A DNA stretch of 24,958 nt from assembly GCA_964640945.1 (NCBI GenBank), contig CAZXIV010000019.1, positions 1 to 24,958 on the forward strand, given 5' to 3'. Source of the stretch: JAGOUB01 sp964640945 (GTDB lineage: Bacteria; Patescibacteriota; Gracilibacteria; Peribacterales; Peribacteraceae). Numbering within the stretch: the first letter of the stretch is position 1; each line of letters opens with the position of its first letter. A program made the translations under genes and the position numbers. Shown piece by piece: positions 7,377 through 15,221 of this stretch. Below the pieces are notes generated by a model. The model searched no databases and had not been told where the DNA came from. It saw only the letters and a list, made by a program, of their open reading frames with translations.

Positions 7377-8090
7377 TTAGACGCGCCGGCACTGGCCCAG
7401 GTAGTGCTGACGGTCGGCCTCGGGAAACTTTTCGAGGGCGTAGCGCAACATGGTGCGCGGCATGACGGCTGCATGCTCGTCCAGAAAACCACGGAGCACA
7501 GTCTCGTCGCGCTTACCCACTTCGCGGAGCATCCAGCCAACAGCTTTATGGATGAGATCGTGATTGTGCAGGAGAAGGAGGGACGCAATTTTGATCGTGG
7601 GCTCAAAGACGCCACGCTGGATAAAGGCATACGTGGCGACGATAGCCACGCGCTGGGTCCACAGATCAGCCGAGCCGGCGAACTTCTCGAGCAGCGACGG
7701 GTTCTTTTCCTGCGCCAGGTAGGCCCCGAGGATCTTCGAAGCGGACGAATCGACCAGGTCCCAGTTATTCACCCCGGCCAGGTGCGTGAGATAGAAGCTG
7801 ACGATCTCACTTTGGCGGGCAAGGTCGGCCCGCTCGTAGCGCATGACGAGCGCCAACAGTCCGGCCAGGCGGATCTCGTGGACGGGGTTCTCGAGCAGCG
7901 CCTCGATGTGCGTCAGACTCATGGTCTTGGCATACTTCCGGACGAGGGCGCGCACCTGCGGAACAGTCACCCCCAAGAAGATATCCCCTTCTCCGTATTG
8001 GCCAGGCCCGGTCTGAAAGAAGCGGGCGAGCACAGCCGCTTTTTTGGCGTCAGCGATGAGTTGTAGATCTTGTAGGAAGGAGGTGGGCAT
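7377..8090 (-). CDS. AlkD-like DNA alkylation repair glycosylase (HEAT-like repeats)
   Basis: The 237-aa, all-helical protein matches the AlkC/AlkD family of DNA glycosylases, which remove N3- and N7-alkylated purines without flipping the base. The key aromatic and acidic residues are in place. NNWDLVD carries Trp110 and Asp114, and KAVGWMLRE carries Trp186 and Arg189, close to Trp109, Asp113 and Trp187 of the Bacillus enzyme. The N-terminal GVTVPQVRALVRKYAK motif is also typical. Length fits the family. The ATG at 8090 lies 7 nt after TATCAT on the minus strand, so the mRNA is probably leaderless. A hairpin (8115-8132) overlaps the upstream promoter region shared with the divergent SRPBCC gene. 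Confidence 0.9.
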   Translation of the reverse strand: MPTSFLQDLQLIADAKKAAVLARFFQTGPGQYGEGDIFLGVTVPQVRALVRKYAKTMSLTHIEALLENPVHEIRLAGLLALVMRYERADLARQSEIVSFYLTHLAGVNNWDLVDSSASKILGAYLAQEKNPSLLEKFAGSADLWTQRVAIVATYAFIQRGVFEPTIKIASLLLLHNHDLIHKAVGWMLREVGKRDETVLRGFLDEHAAVMPRTMLRYALEKFPEADRQHYLGQCRRV

Positions 8091-8114
8091 CGGCCCGATG
8101 ATACTCCCTCTGTG

Positions 8115-8132
8115 TCACTCCTTTTGGAGTGA
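8115..8132. repeat. Perfect hairpin in the divergent alkD-like/SRPBCC intergenic region
   Basis: TCACTCC (8115-8121) and GGAGTGA (8126-8132) are perfectly complementary with a TTTT loop. It falls where the -35 of the AlkD-like gene would be (-10 TATCAT on minus at 8103-8098). As DNA it could be an operator. There is no T-run that would make it a terminator. Confidence 0.45.
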
Positions 8133-8206
8133 GGTGACCGCTCAAAGAAATGCGTCACGAAAGGCTGCATGGCCCGTCATCACCAGTGACATTCCCCCAC
8201 TCACGC

Positions 8207-8635
8207 ATGACGGACACACTGATTGCCACGGCCACCACCGTCATCGATGCTCAGCCGTCGGTTATCTGGGAAGCCCTGACGACGCCCGCGACGATCAAGA
8301 AATATTTCTTCGGCGCCGACGTGGAGACAGACTGGAAAGAAGGCAGCTCGATCGTTTGGAAGGGCGAATGGAACGGCAAGCCTTTTGAGGACCGCGGCCA
8401 CATCATCACCGTGCAGGAAAAGCTGCAGCTGACGATGACGCACTGGAGCCAGACCTCCGGGAAGCCTGATTCACCAGAAAATTATCACACACTCACCTTC
8501 AAGCTCACGGAGAAGCAAGGCAAGACTGAGGTAACGATCGTGCAGAACGGCAACACCACCACCAAAGAAAAGGAAGCCAGCGAGAAAAACTGGGCCCTCC
8601 TCCTGAAGAACCTCAAGGAGCTACTGGAAAAATAA
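8207..8635 (+). CDS. SRPBCC (AHSA1/START-like) domain protein, 142 aa
   Basis: The protein has the features of the activator-of-Hsp90-ATPase homologue 1-like branch of the SRPBCC superfamily: a first strand with TVIDAQPSVIWEALTTP, then the IKKYFFGAD helix, a KEGSSIVWKGEWNGKPFEDRG hairpin region, and a C-terminal helix ending in WALLLKNLKELLEK. Such proteins form a deep hydrophobic pocket that binds small ligands, and bacterial members rarely have a known substrate. I chose the ATG at 8207, not the upstream ATG at 8150, because homology-like sequence begins there and the 19 extra residues look unlike the family. No Shine-Dalgarno is present. It is transcribed divergently from the AlkD-like gene. 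Confidence 0.85.
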   Translation: MTDTLIATATTVIDAQPSVIWEALTTPATIKKYFFGADVETDWKEGSSIVWKGEWNGKPFEDRGHIITVQEKLQLTMTHWSQTSGKPDSPENYHTLTFKLTEKQGKTEVTIVQNGNTTTKEKEASEKNWALLLKNLKELLEK

Positions 8636-8750
8636 GCCGCGCTGCGCCGCCAAGCATCCGCACGCTGCCGTGGATCAGCCGGCGTCTGACCGCACTCTCT
8701 CGGCAGCAGACGGTCTCTAAATCGGAAGTGTGAAGGGAGAAAACCCTCGA

Positions 8751-8837
8751 TGGTGCCGACGGCGAGACTCGAACTCGCACATCCGTGAAGATACACGCTC
8801 CTGAAGCGTGCGCGTCTACCAATTCCGCCACGTCGGC
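8751..8837 (-). tRNA. tRNA-Leu (anticodon CAG)
   Basis: Minus strand, 87 nt with encoded CCA. The acceptor GCCGACG pairs with CGTCGGC. The anticodon stem CACGC/GCGTG encloses TTCAGGA (anticodon CAG at 8803-8801). A long variable arm, typical of class II tRNAs, lies before the T-arm with TTCGAGT. The D-loop region has the usual GGCGGAATTGGTAGACGC pattern of tRNA-Leu. Confidence 0.96.
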
Positions 8838-8925
8838 ACGGTGCTGGAGAAAGAGCAGGGGCAGTGTATCAATCCGCTGCGTAACCGCAACGGTCGCAGA
8901 GGGACGGTACGGGACGACTTTTGTG

Positions 8926-8975
8926 GCTTGTCTTCCTACTTGAACACACCTTCTGCATCTGGGAAGTAGGCAAGC
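8926..8975 (+). promoter_or_regulatory. Bulged inverted repeat upstream of the SLH gene
   Basis: GCTTG (8926-8930) pairs with CAAGC (8971-8975) and CCTACTT (8935-8941) pairs with AAGTAGG (8964-8970), leaving a 4-nt bulge and a 22-nt loop. It ends 28 nt before the start codon at 9004. It could be an operator or upstream structure. Function is not shown. Confidence 0.3.
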
Positions 8976-9003
8976 CTCGTCGGTCGCACTAGGGTGAAGC
9001 CCT

Positions 9004-9699
9004 ATGGCTTCTCTCAAACCCGCTCCCCTCTCGCGCCAGACACTCCGCCTATTGGCCGCCGTGACGCTCACGATTGTGGGCGCCGTGACTGCGCAGGCAG
9101 CCTTCGTCACCTTTAAGGATGTGCCCGCCGGGCACTGGGCCGCCAACGCAATAAGTTGGGCCGCCGACGCCGGCATCATGACCGGCCCGGCCGATAAACC
9201 CGGCACCTTCAACCCAGGCGGCAACGTCAACCGCGCCGAGCTGGCGGTCATCCTCGCCCGCGAAGACGCCAACCTCCGCGCCACCATCTCTCTACTACAG
9301 CAGCGCGTGGCCGGGCTGGAAGCCAAGTTGAACGTGAACCAGCCGGCGTCATCCTCCAGTTGGAGCAGCTCGTCCTCGTCTGTTACGCAGAGTAGCAGTG
9401 CGAATCCGAATCCCACCTGGGTAGACACCGACAACACCTGGCACGACATCGACCAGGGCTTGATGAAGCTGGTGGACGGCAAGCTCTACCGCTCAACCAA
9501 TAGCGGCTCCACTTGGAAGGAACTCAAGCCAAAGCAGTGGCAGAGTGACAACGGCACCTGGTACCGCTTTGACGATAAGCTCAACCTCAACCGCAGTACA
9601 GACGGCATGCGCTGGTCCAGCGTGAGCGAGCGCCAATGGGTGGCCTACGGTCTTACCTACTGGCTCGACTACGAGAATAAGGTCTGGAAGTCGGAATAA
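9004..9699 (+). CDS. Exported SLH-domain protein with Ser-rich linker and Asp-box-like repeats
   Basis: The 231-aa product starts with a signal peptide (basic N-terminus, hydrophobic core, AQA cleavage-like site near residues 30-33). One S-layer homology domain follows at about 34-87 (FKDVPAGHWAANAI, then NRAELAVILAR). Next come a short helix/coiled coil (LLQQRVAGLEAKL) and a Ser-rich linker at about 114-135. The C-terminal 95 residues are Trp-rich with two related units, each with an Asp-box-like motif (STNSGSTW and STDGMRW) before a KQW/RQW element. SLH domains usually anchor proteins to cell-wall polymers. A single copy is fewer than the common three. The ATG at 9004 has no Shine-Dalgarno. 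The next gene is also an exported Ser-rich protein, which suggests a cell-surface pair. Confidence 0.85.
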   Translation: MASLKPAPLSRQTLRLLAAVTLTIVGAVTAQAAFVTFKDVPAGHWAANAISWAADAGIMTGPADKPGTFNPGGNVNRAELAVILAREDANLRATISLLQQRVAGLEAKLNVNQPASSSSWSSSSSSVTQSSSANPNPTWVDTDNTWHDIDQGLMKLVDGKLYRSTNSGSTWKELKPKQWQSDNGTWYRFDDKLNLNRSTDGMRWSSVSERQWVAYGLTYWLDYENKVWKSE

Positions 9700-9723
9700 T
9701 GGGCTGAATCGGGCTCTGGTCTC

Positions 9724-9762
9724 TTGACAATTCATGGAAATAGTATATATTTAATTTCCATG
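9724..9762 (+). promoter_or_regulatory. Promoter with a perfect 9-bp inverted repeat overlapping the lipoprotein start
   Basis: TTGACA (9724-9729), 16 nt and TATATT (9746-9751) form a promoter whose +1 falls at or next to the ATG at 9760, giving a leaderless mRNA. CATGGAAAT (9733-9741) and ATTTCCATG (9754-9762) are perfect inverted copies separated by 12 bp. Their half-sites are centred about two helical turns apart and bracket the -10 box. Confidence 0.75.
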
Positions 9763-10617
9763 CGTTCGTCGATTCTCGCTCTTATGGCCGCCACTCTCGT
9801 GCTGAGCGCATGCAGTTCGAGCCGGACTGACGCGCCGACGCCCACCCCCCTGCAAGCCTCCGTGGTGGGCGATTTAAAAAACTCCAACGACATTTGGAAC
9901 AACCACCGCCCTTACGCCTGGGAGACTGCCTCTTCTCTGCCGTCCTCTGCCAGCGACACGCCGGGTTCGTCCATCGCGGCGTCTTCCACCGCCGCGACCG
10001 ATCCCTCTTCCTCCCGCGCGAACGCACCGCGCGATGACCGGAGCTGGCTTGAGCTCGTGGGCATGTCGCCGCAGTGGGGACCCGACGGACACGAGTTCGC
10101 AGGCACCCACCCGACGGACGAAGTGTGGTCCATGGCCGGGAATGGATCGTCGTCCTCTTGGTTTAGCACCACGCTCGACGGTTCAACCACATCCACCAGC
10201 CACGATGAGTACCGGGTAACACTCGGCGACGGCTCTGCCCGCACTGCCTCGGCAAACAGCGACGGCAACGGCACGCTCAACCTGCCAAGCGGCCAACGCG
10301 TGGACGGACGCACGAGCAGCTCAAGCACTGCGGGCGGCAACGGCCAAACGCTGCGCCTGCCGAGCGGACGCGTCGTCGACGGCGTATCCAACTCAACCAC
10401 CGTAAGTGGCAGCGGTAGCACACAGACCGGCAACGGCCAGACCGTCTCACTCCGCTACACCGGCTCGGCAGGCTGCCACCAACCCGACCCACGCGACGTC
10501 ACCTCAGGCTCGGGCATTCTGTTGCCGGGCTTGATTAAGGGTAACTGCCCCGTGGCTGCCGCCATTTTGCGCGTGCCGGAGCGGGCGGACGGCATTTTTG
10601 GATCGATGGATTTTTAA
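9760..10617 (+). CDS. Serine-rich lipoprotein with internal repeats, 285 aa
   Basis: The start is the ATG at 9760. A TTG frame opening at 9724 is really the -35 box. The signal peptide MRSSILALMAATLVLSAC ends in a lipobox (LSAC), so Cys18 would be lipidated and the protein anchored to a membrane. Residues 55-100 are Ser/Thr/Ala/Pro-rich and probably disordered. At about 170-235 there are repeated units: GNGTLNLPSGQRVDG, GNGQTLRLPSGRVVDG and a degenerate GNGQTVSLR, each followed by a Ser/Thr-rich linker. A DPRDVTSGSGILLPG stretch with two cysteines nearby ends the protein. No enzyme domain is recognised. Together with the upstream SLH protein it suggests a surface-exposed role. Confidence 0.85.
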   Translation: MRSSILALMAATLVLSACSSSRTDAPTPTPLQASVVGDLKNSNDIWNNHRPYAWETASSLPSSASDTPGSSIAASSTAATDPSSSRANAPRDDRSWLELVGMSPQWGPDGHEFAGTHPTDEVWSMAGNGSSSSWFSTTLDGSTTSTSHDEYRVTLGDGSARTASANSDGNGTLNLPSGQRVDGRTSSSSTAGGNGQTLRLPSGRVVDGVSNSTTVSGSGSTQTGNGQTVSLRYTGSAGCHQPDPRDVTSGSGILLPGLIKGNCPVAAAILRVPERADGIFGSMDF

Positions 10618-10653
10618 GCGGCGAAAGAACGATCGGTCGGTCGCCTCGGCCGC

Positions 10654-10679
10654 AGGTGGTCGCGTTTCGCGGTCGACCT
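10654..10679 (+). terminator. Hairpin between the lipoprotein gene and groES
   Basis: AGGTGGTCGCG and CGCGGTCGACCT pair over 11 bp with one bulged G and a TTT loop. There is no clear T-tract, so it is a weak terminator candidate. It directly precedes the groES promoter. Confidence 0.35.
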
Positions 10680-10680
10680 C

Positions 10681-10708
10681 TTGACCTCGTCTCCTATCAC
10701 TCTACAAT
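10681..10708 (+). promoter_or_regulatory. groESL promoter
   Basis: TTGACC (10681-10686), a 16-nt spacer and TACAAT (10703-10708) lie 35 nt before the groES start. The -10 box sits in the spacer of a CIRCE-like operator. Confidence 0.75.
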
Positions 10709-10720
10709 AGCGACTGCTAA
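10694..10720 (+). promoter_or_regulatory. CIRCE-like operator (HrcA-binding) at groESL
   Basis: CTATCACTC (10694-10702), exactly 9 nt, then GACTGCTAA (10712-10720). This matches the CIRCE consensus TTAGCACTC-N9-GAGTGCTAA at 7/9 and 8/9 positions with the canonical spacing. It overlaps the -10 box, as expected for HrcA repression relieved by heat. hrcA itself is not in the window. Confidence 0.75.
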
Positions 10721-10743
10721 TTGATTCCTTCCCAACTATCTCT

Positions 10744-11088
10744 ATGGCAGCCGTTGCCCCCAAGTTGAAGATCAAGATTCACCCGCTGGGTGATCGCGTT
10801 GTGGTCATGCCGCTCGAAGCCGAACAGGTGACGGCCTCGGGCATCGTCATTCCCGATACGGCCAAGGAGCAGAAGCCGCAGGAGGGCGTGGTGATCGCGC
10901 TCGGCGACGGCAAGATTAAGGATGACGGCCACGAGATGAGCAATCCGCGCGACTTCCTGAAGATCGGCGACAAGGTGCTCTTCGGCAAGTACGCCGGCGA
11001 CGAAGTAAAGCTGAAAGACGAGAACAACAAGGAGGTCGAAGTGAAGATCCTCCGCCTCGACTCCGTGCTCGGCACGATCGAAGGCTAA
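10744..11088 (+). CDS. groES: Co-chaperonin GroES
   Basis: A 114-aa Cpn10. It caps the GroEL barrel during ATP-driven folding. The core begins at residue 9 (KIKIHPLGDRVVV), preceded by a short extra MAAVAPKL segment. The mobile loop region is TASGIVIPDTAKEQKPQEG, including the hydrophobic IVI tripeptide that docks on GroEL. The dome/roof region contains GDKVLFGKYAGDEVKL. It is longer than the usual 95-100 aa because of the N-terminal extension and an insert near residues 58-72. There is no Shine-Dalgarno: the leader just before the ATG is pyrimidine-rich. It precedes groEL by 47 nt under one promoter with a CIRCE-like operator, so it should be heat-inducible. Confidence 0.97.
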   Translation: MAAVAPKLKIKIHPLGDRVVVMPLEAEQVTASGIVIPDTAKEQKPQEGVVIALGDGKIKDDGHEMSNPRDFLKIGDKVLFGKYAGDEVKLKDENNKEVEVKILRLDSVLGTIEG

Positions 11089-11135
11089 TTTCGAATGCGC
11101 ATCCATTCCCCTATCCCCTTCTCTCTCCTCTTTAT

Positions 11136-12785
<1,650 letters not shown>

Positions 12786-12792
12786 TTCTTTA

Positions 12793-12814
12793 GGCCCCCG
12801 AAAGGGGGCCTTTT
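12793..12814 (+). terminator. Strong intrinsic terminator after groEL
   Basis: GGCCCCC (12793-12799) pairs with GGGGGCC (12804-12810) around a GAAA tetraloop and is followed by TTTTATT. It begins 7 nt after the groEL stop and ends 3 nt before the start codon of the next gene. Confidence 0.92.
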
Positions 12815-12817
12815 ATT

Positions 12818-13429
12818 ATGAATAAGTGGTTTTCCCCCCAATGGCTACTTAAGGAGACAACTAAGGCAATGGTAGCATTAATCGTTACAGCGATCTTTGG
12901 CCTTGTGGCGACATTAATGCCTAAATTTTGGACTATTCTTTGGGAAAACATCCTCTGGCTCTTGGCCCTTATGAAACTATGCTGGTTGTGGCTTACAAGC
13001 ACGTCGCCCATACCTCACTGGATCATCATTGTCGCCGTGACTCTTTTTTTCTTTTTAGCGTGGACAATTTATAAGCGCCGTACATTACTTGCTCCATACC
13101 AATTTGAAGATATACAAGAGTCACCCATGCCCCCATTAAAAGTAGAATATGAAGGGGTAACTTGGGAGGAGGGCTTAAGTACTCCTTGTCGTGGAATCTG
13201 TGGCACTTGCGATGTTGAGATGGATGCAACAATTTTAAACGAAGAGGCCCCGGCTAAAACTGACCACCCTGTTCCGATGCGCTCATTTCGCGAAAGAATG
13301 CGAAAAGCAAAAGAGGCAAGGTTTGAATGTGCTTTATGCAATAATACAATTACTGTCTGCCCAAAAATCATTATCAAGCGCCTAGAACAAAAGCATAGAG
13401 CAGCCCTACGAAAGGAAGGTAAAATTTAA
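12818..13429 (+). CDS. Membrane protein with Cys motifs (zinc-ribbon-like), 203 aa
   Basis: I do not recognise the family. Three hydrophobic segments, roughly residues 14-35, 41-60 and 67-86, are followed by a basic stop-transfer (YKRR) and a cytoplasmic-looking domain of about 115 residues. That domain holds two Cys clusters: C124-x3-C128-x2-C131 and C171-x2-C174-x6-C181. They flank a charged, Arg-rich segment and could bind one or two metal ions. Base composition is AT-richer than groEL and its neighbours, suggesting lateral acquisition. The ATG directly follows the groEL terminator, and the G-run of the terminator stem is the only possible ribosome site. No separate promoter is visible, so expression probably depends on read-through. 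It converges on the 13454-13756 gene. Confidence 0.8.
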   Translation: MNKWFSPQWLLKETTKAMVALIVTAIFGLVATLMPKFWTILWENILWLLALMKLCWLWLTSTSPIPHWIIIVAVTLFFFLAWTIYKRRTLLAPYQFEDIQESPMPPLKVEYEGVTWEEGLSTPCRGICGTCDVEMDATILNEEAPAKTDHPVPMRSFRERMRKAKEARFECALCNNTITVCPKIIIKRLEQKHRAALRKEGKI

Positions 13430-13453
13430 ATGAGGCGTGCCGAGGTTGAAGTG

Positions 13454-13756
13454 TTACTTCTTTTTTGAAGACGATGATTTCGCCTTCGACGAACTACTCT
13501 TCGATGACGAGGCTTTCTTTGATGATGAAGAACTTTTCTTGGAAGACGAAGATTTCACCGAGCTTGCGGGAGGGGTGCAGGTGCAGGTCGGACTCTCGGT
13601 GCCGTCCTTGCACATCCACTTTCCCTTGGCCGCGCAGTAATCCTGTCCACCGTGGTGGGAACAACAGCCCTGACCTGCGACAGCTGCAAGTGGCGTAAGC
13701 AACAGACTACCTGCCACGAGGAGACTGCCGAGCTTCAGAGGGTTCCAGAGGGTCAT
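13454..13756 (-). CDS. Small exported Cys-rich protein with Ser/Lys tail, 100 aa
   Basis: A signal peptide covers residues 1-27 (hydrophobic core GSLLVAGSLLL, AVA cleavage-like site). The mature part starts with GCCSHHGG, then a YCAAKGKWMCKDG segment and SPTCTC, giving seven cysteines in about 30 residues. I know this CCSHHGG...C...C.DG...SPTC pattern from small exported bacterial proteins, without a firm function. The last 35 residues are a nearly pure Ser/Lys low-complexity tail, probably disordered or wall-interacting. The ATG at 13756 lies 7 nt after TACACT on the minus strand, so the mRNA may be leaderless. The Ser-rich style recalls the SLH protein and lipoprotein nearby. Confidence 0.8.
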   Translation of the reverse strand: MTLWNPLKLGSLLVAGSLLLTPLAAVAGQGCCSHHGGQDYCAAKGKWMCKDGTESPTCTCTPPASSVKSSSSKKSSSSSKKASSSKSSSSKAKSSSSKKK

Positions 13757-13837
13757 GGAACCAAGTGTACAGATTCTGGCGGCCTTTGCCTGCGGAGGGG
13801 CGTCGCGCCACGGGGGGTGAAGGGGTGAAGCCCCGCC

Positions 13838-13889
13838 TCGACTGGCGCGCGCACGAATGAACGCCAGAAAACGGGCGCGCGCCAGTCGA
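13838..13889. repeat. Perfect 14-bp inverted repeat
   Basis: TCGACTGGCGCGCG (13838-13851) and CGCGCGCCAGTCGA (13876-13889) are exact inverted copies 24 nt apart. The region is gene-free. A second hairpin (CGGGCC/GGCCCG with a TTAT loop, about 13903-13920) follows. No target duplication or transposase is seen. Confidence 0.75.
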
Positions 13890-13949
13890 CCGACGAAGCG
13901 GGCCGGGCCTTATGGCCCGCAAGGAGGCACGGGGCTGGGTGGAGGAGCT

Positions 13950-14017
13950 TTGGCGCGACGCGCTTTTTGCGGTACTTTTTGTCGCGTACAAAAAGTACCG
14001 ATTCGTTGGTTGGCACC
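13950..14017 (+). repeat. Dispersed structured repeat, copy A
   Basis: Contains CGGTACTTTTTGT (13970-13982), loop CGCGT, and ACAAAAAGTACCG (13988-14000), then CGTTGGTTGGCACC. It aligns over about 68 nt with the reverse complement of 24810-24880, including flanking GGCGCG and GTTGGTTGGCACC. It lies 71 nt before the start codon of the 14072 gene, in the same orientation as that gene. Confidence 0.75.
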
Positions 14018-14033
14018 GACTCAGAAACCAATA

Positions 14034-14062
14034 TTGCCCCCTCTCCCACCAAAGACTATATT
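14034..14062 (+). promoter_or_regulatory. Promoter of the 14072-15214 gene
   Basis: TTGCCC (14034-14039), 17 nt, TATATT (14057-14062), then 9 nt to the ATG at 14072. The leader would be only about 2-3 nt. The same -35 hexamer, spacer and distance occur before the 15971 gene. Confidence 0.5.
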
Positions 14063-14071
14063 CCTCCACCA

Positions 14072-15214
14072 ATGCCACCCAACGTCACCCCTGGCTACCT
14101 CAAATACCTCGCTGGAACCGCTGAGGATACCCTCAATGCGGCCTTCCCCGACGAAGAGCAGCAAACCCGTGCCTACCGCTCTCGTCTTCGCCACGTGATC
14201 GAGGTGTACGGCGGCGTGCGCGAGCAACTGGGCAACGAGTGCGCCGACTTGGTGGCCGAGCTGCCGTGCGAGGGCACCTTCGGCCTGGAAGACGCGCAGA
14301 TCGCGATGGCCATCCTGCGGGCGACGGCCGCCGAGCTCCAGGACATTTTGGAAGAGGACAAGGAATTCGTGAAAACCTTCACCGGCGAACGAAACACCGA
14401 CGACGACGCGGACACGCAGATTCGCCTCGACGCCGCCGAGTTTAGCAAGCGCCACAACATCGACCGGCCGAAGCTGAACGAGTACGACAAAAGCGCGCGC
14501 AGCCTGCCCGACCCGATTAACAACGACGGCACGCACGACTCGTTCTACGGCGGCAATCATCGCGAGGTAGAGCGCGACATCCAGAAGAGCGCCCGAGATG
14601 AACAAAGGCCTCCGAAGGTCGTGACAATCAAGACGGTGCAAGCCCCGCCAACCGATCCACCGAAAACAGCGGCCGCCCCGCCGACGGAGGCACCAACGCC
14701 AACCGCAGCTGTACCCAAGCCGCCGACCACCGACGCTCCGAAGCCATCAGCGCCGATCGACCAGGCGCCCATCAAACCGCCGGCTCCGCGCCCCACCGAA
14801 GACTTGAAAATCACTGCCGAGGACTACGCCCTCAAAGACCCGCGCCAGGCCTTCAAGATGGGCATGAAGTGGCTGGGCGAGCATATCGCCCTGGTAGCGG
14901 CTGGTACGCGCGAGTACGGCGCATTCCCGCGCATCGCGCCCCTCATCGCGCTTAGCAGCCGTTTCCCCGAGGCAGCCCCGACCGCCCAGACGGTCGCCGA
15001 CCTGGTGGGCGCCATGCGACACCGCTTTGAAAAACTCCGCGCGCCGAGTGGCGGGGACGCCAACGACCTCATGATGCGTTTAAAGAGCGTCGATCCGTCC
15101 GATCCTCACTCCGCCGCCGAAGTGCTCGAGGAACTCTTAGGCGAAATGACGGGCAAAAAGAAAGGCGATGGCGACTGGGAGAAGCCCTGGGCCGAGGGCG
15201 GCTGGCAGGAGTGA
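14072..15214 (+). CDS. Hypothetical protein, 380 aa, with Pro/Thr-rich linker
   Basis: I do not recognise the family. I chose the ATG at 14072 because the promoter (-10 at 14057-14062) lies just before it and the frame upstream runs through the dispersed repeat. Residues 1-110 are helical and charged, with two cysteines (GNECADLVAELPCEG). Residues 110-185 are acidic and polar. Residues 190-250 form a Pro/Ala/Thr-rich linker typical of disordered spacers. Residues 250-345 are a second helical domain (EDYALKDPRQAFKMGMKWL onward). The tail is Gly/Trp-rich. There is no signal peptide or membrane helix. The gene ends 7 bp from the stop of the oppositely oriented 15222 gene. Function unknown, though two domains joined by a linker suggest an adaptor or scaffold. 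Confidence 0.8.
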   Translation: MPPNVTPGYLKYLAGTAEDTLNAAFPDEEQQTRAYRSRLRHVIEVYGGVREQLGNECADLVAELPCEGTFGLEDAQIAMAILRATAAELQDILEEDKEFVKTFTGERNTDDDADTQIRLDAAEFSKRHNIDRPKLNEYDKSARSLPDPINNDGTHDSFYGGNHREVERDIQKSARDEQRPPKVVTIKTVQAPPTDPPKTAAAPPTEAPTPTAAVPKPPTTDAPKPSAPIDQAPIKPPAPRPTEDLKITAEDYALKDPRQAFKMGMKWLGEHIALVAAGTREYGAFPRIAPLIALSSRFPEAAPTAQTVADLVGAMRHRFEKLRAPSGGDANDLMMRLKSVDPSDPHSAAEVLEELLGEMTGKKKGDGDWEKPWAEGGWQE

Positions 15215-15221
15215 TAGTGCT

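Noticed and set aside
7308..8066. Plus-strand open frame of 252 codons opposite the AlkD-like gene
   Set aside because: The minus strand has clear AlkD active-site motifs. The plus reading has none.
8613..9482. Long minus-strand open frame of 289 codons
   Set aside because: It runs through tRNA-Leu and antisense to the SLH gene, and its translation is Cys/Arg-rich without domain character. Shadow frame.
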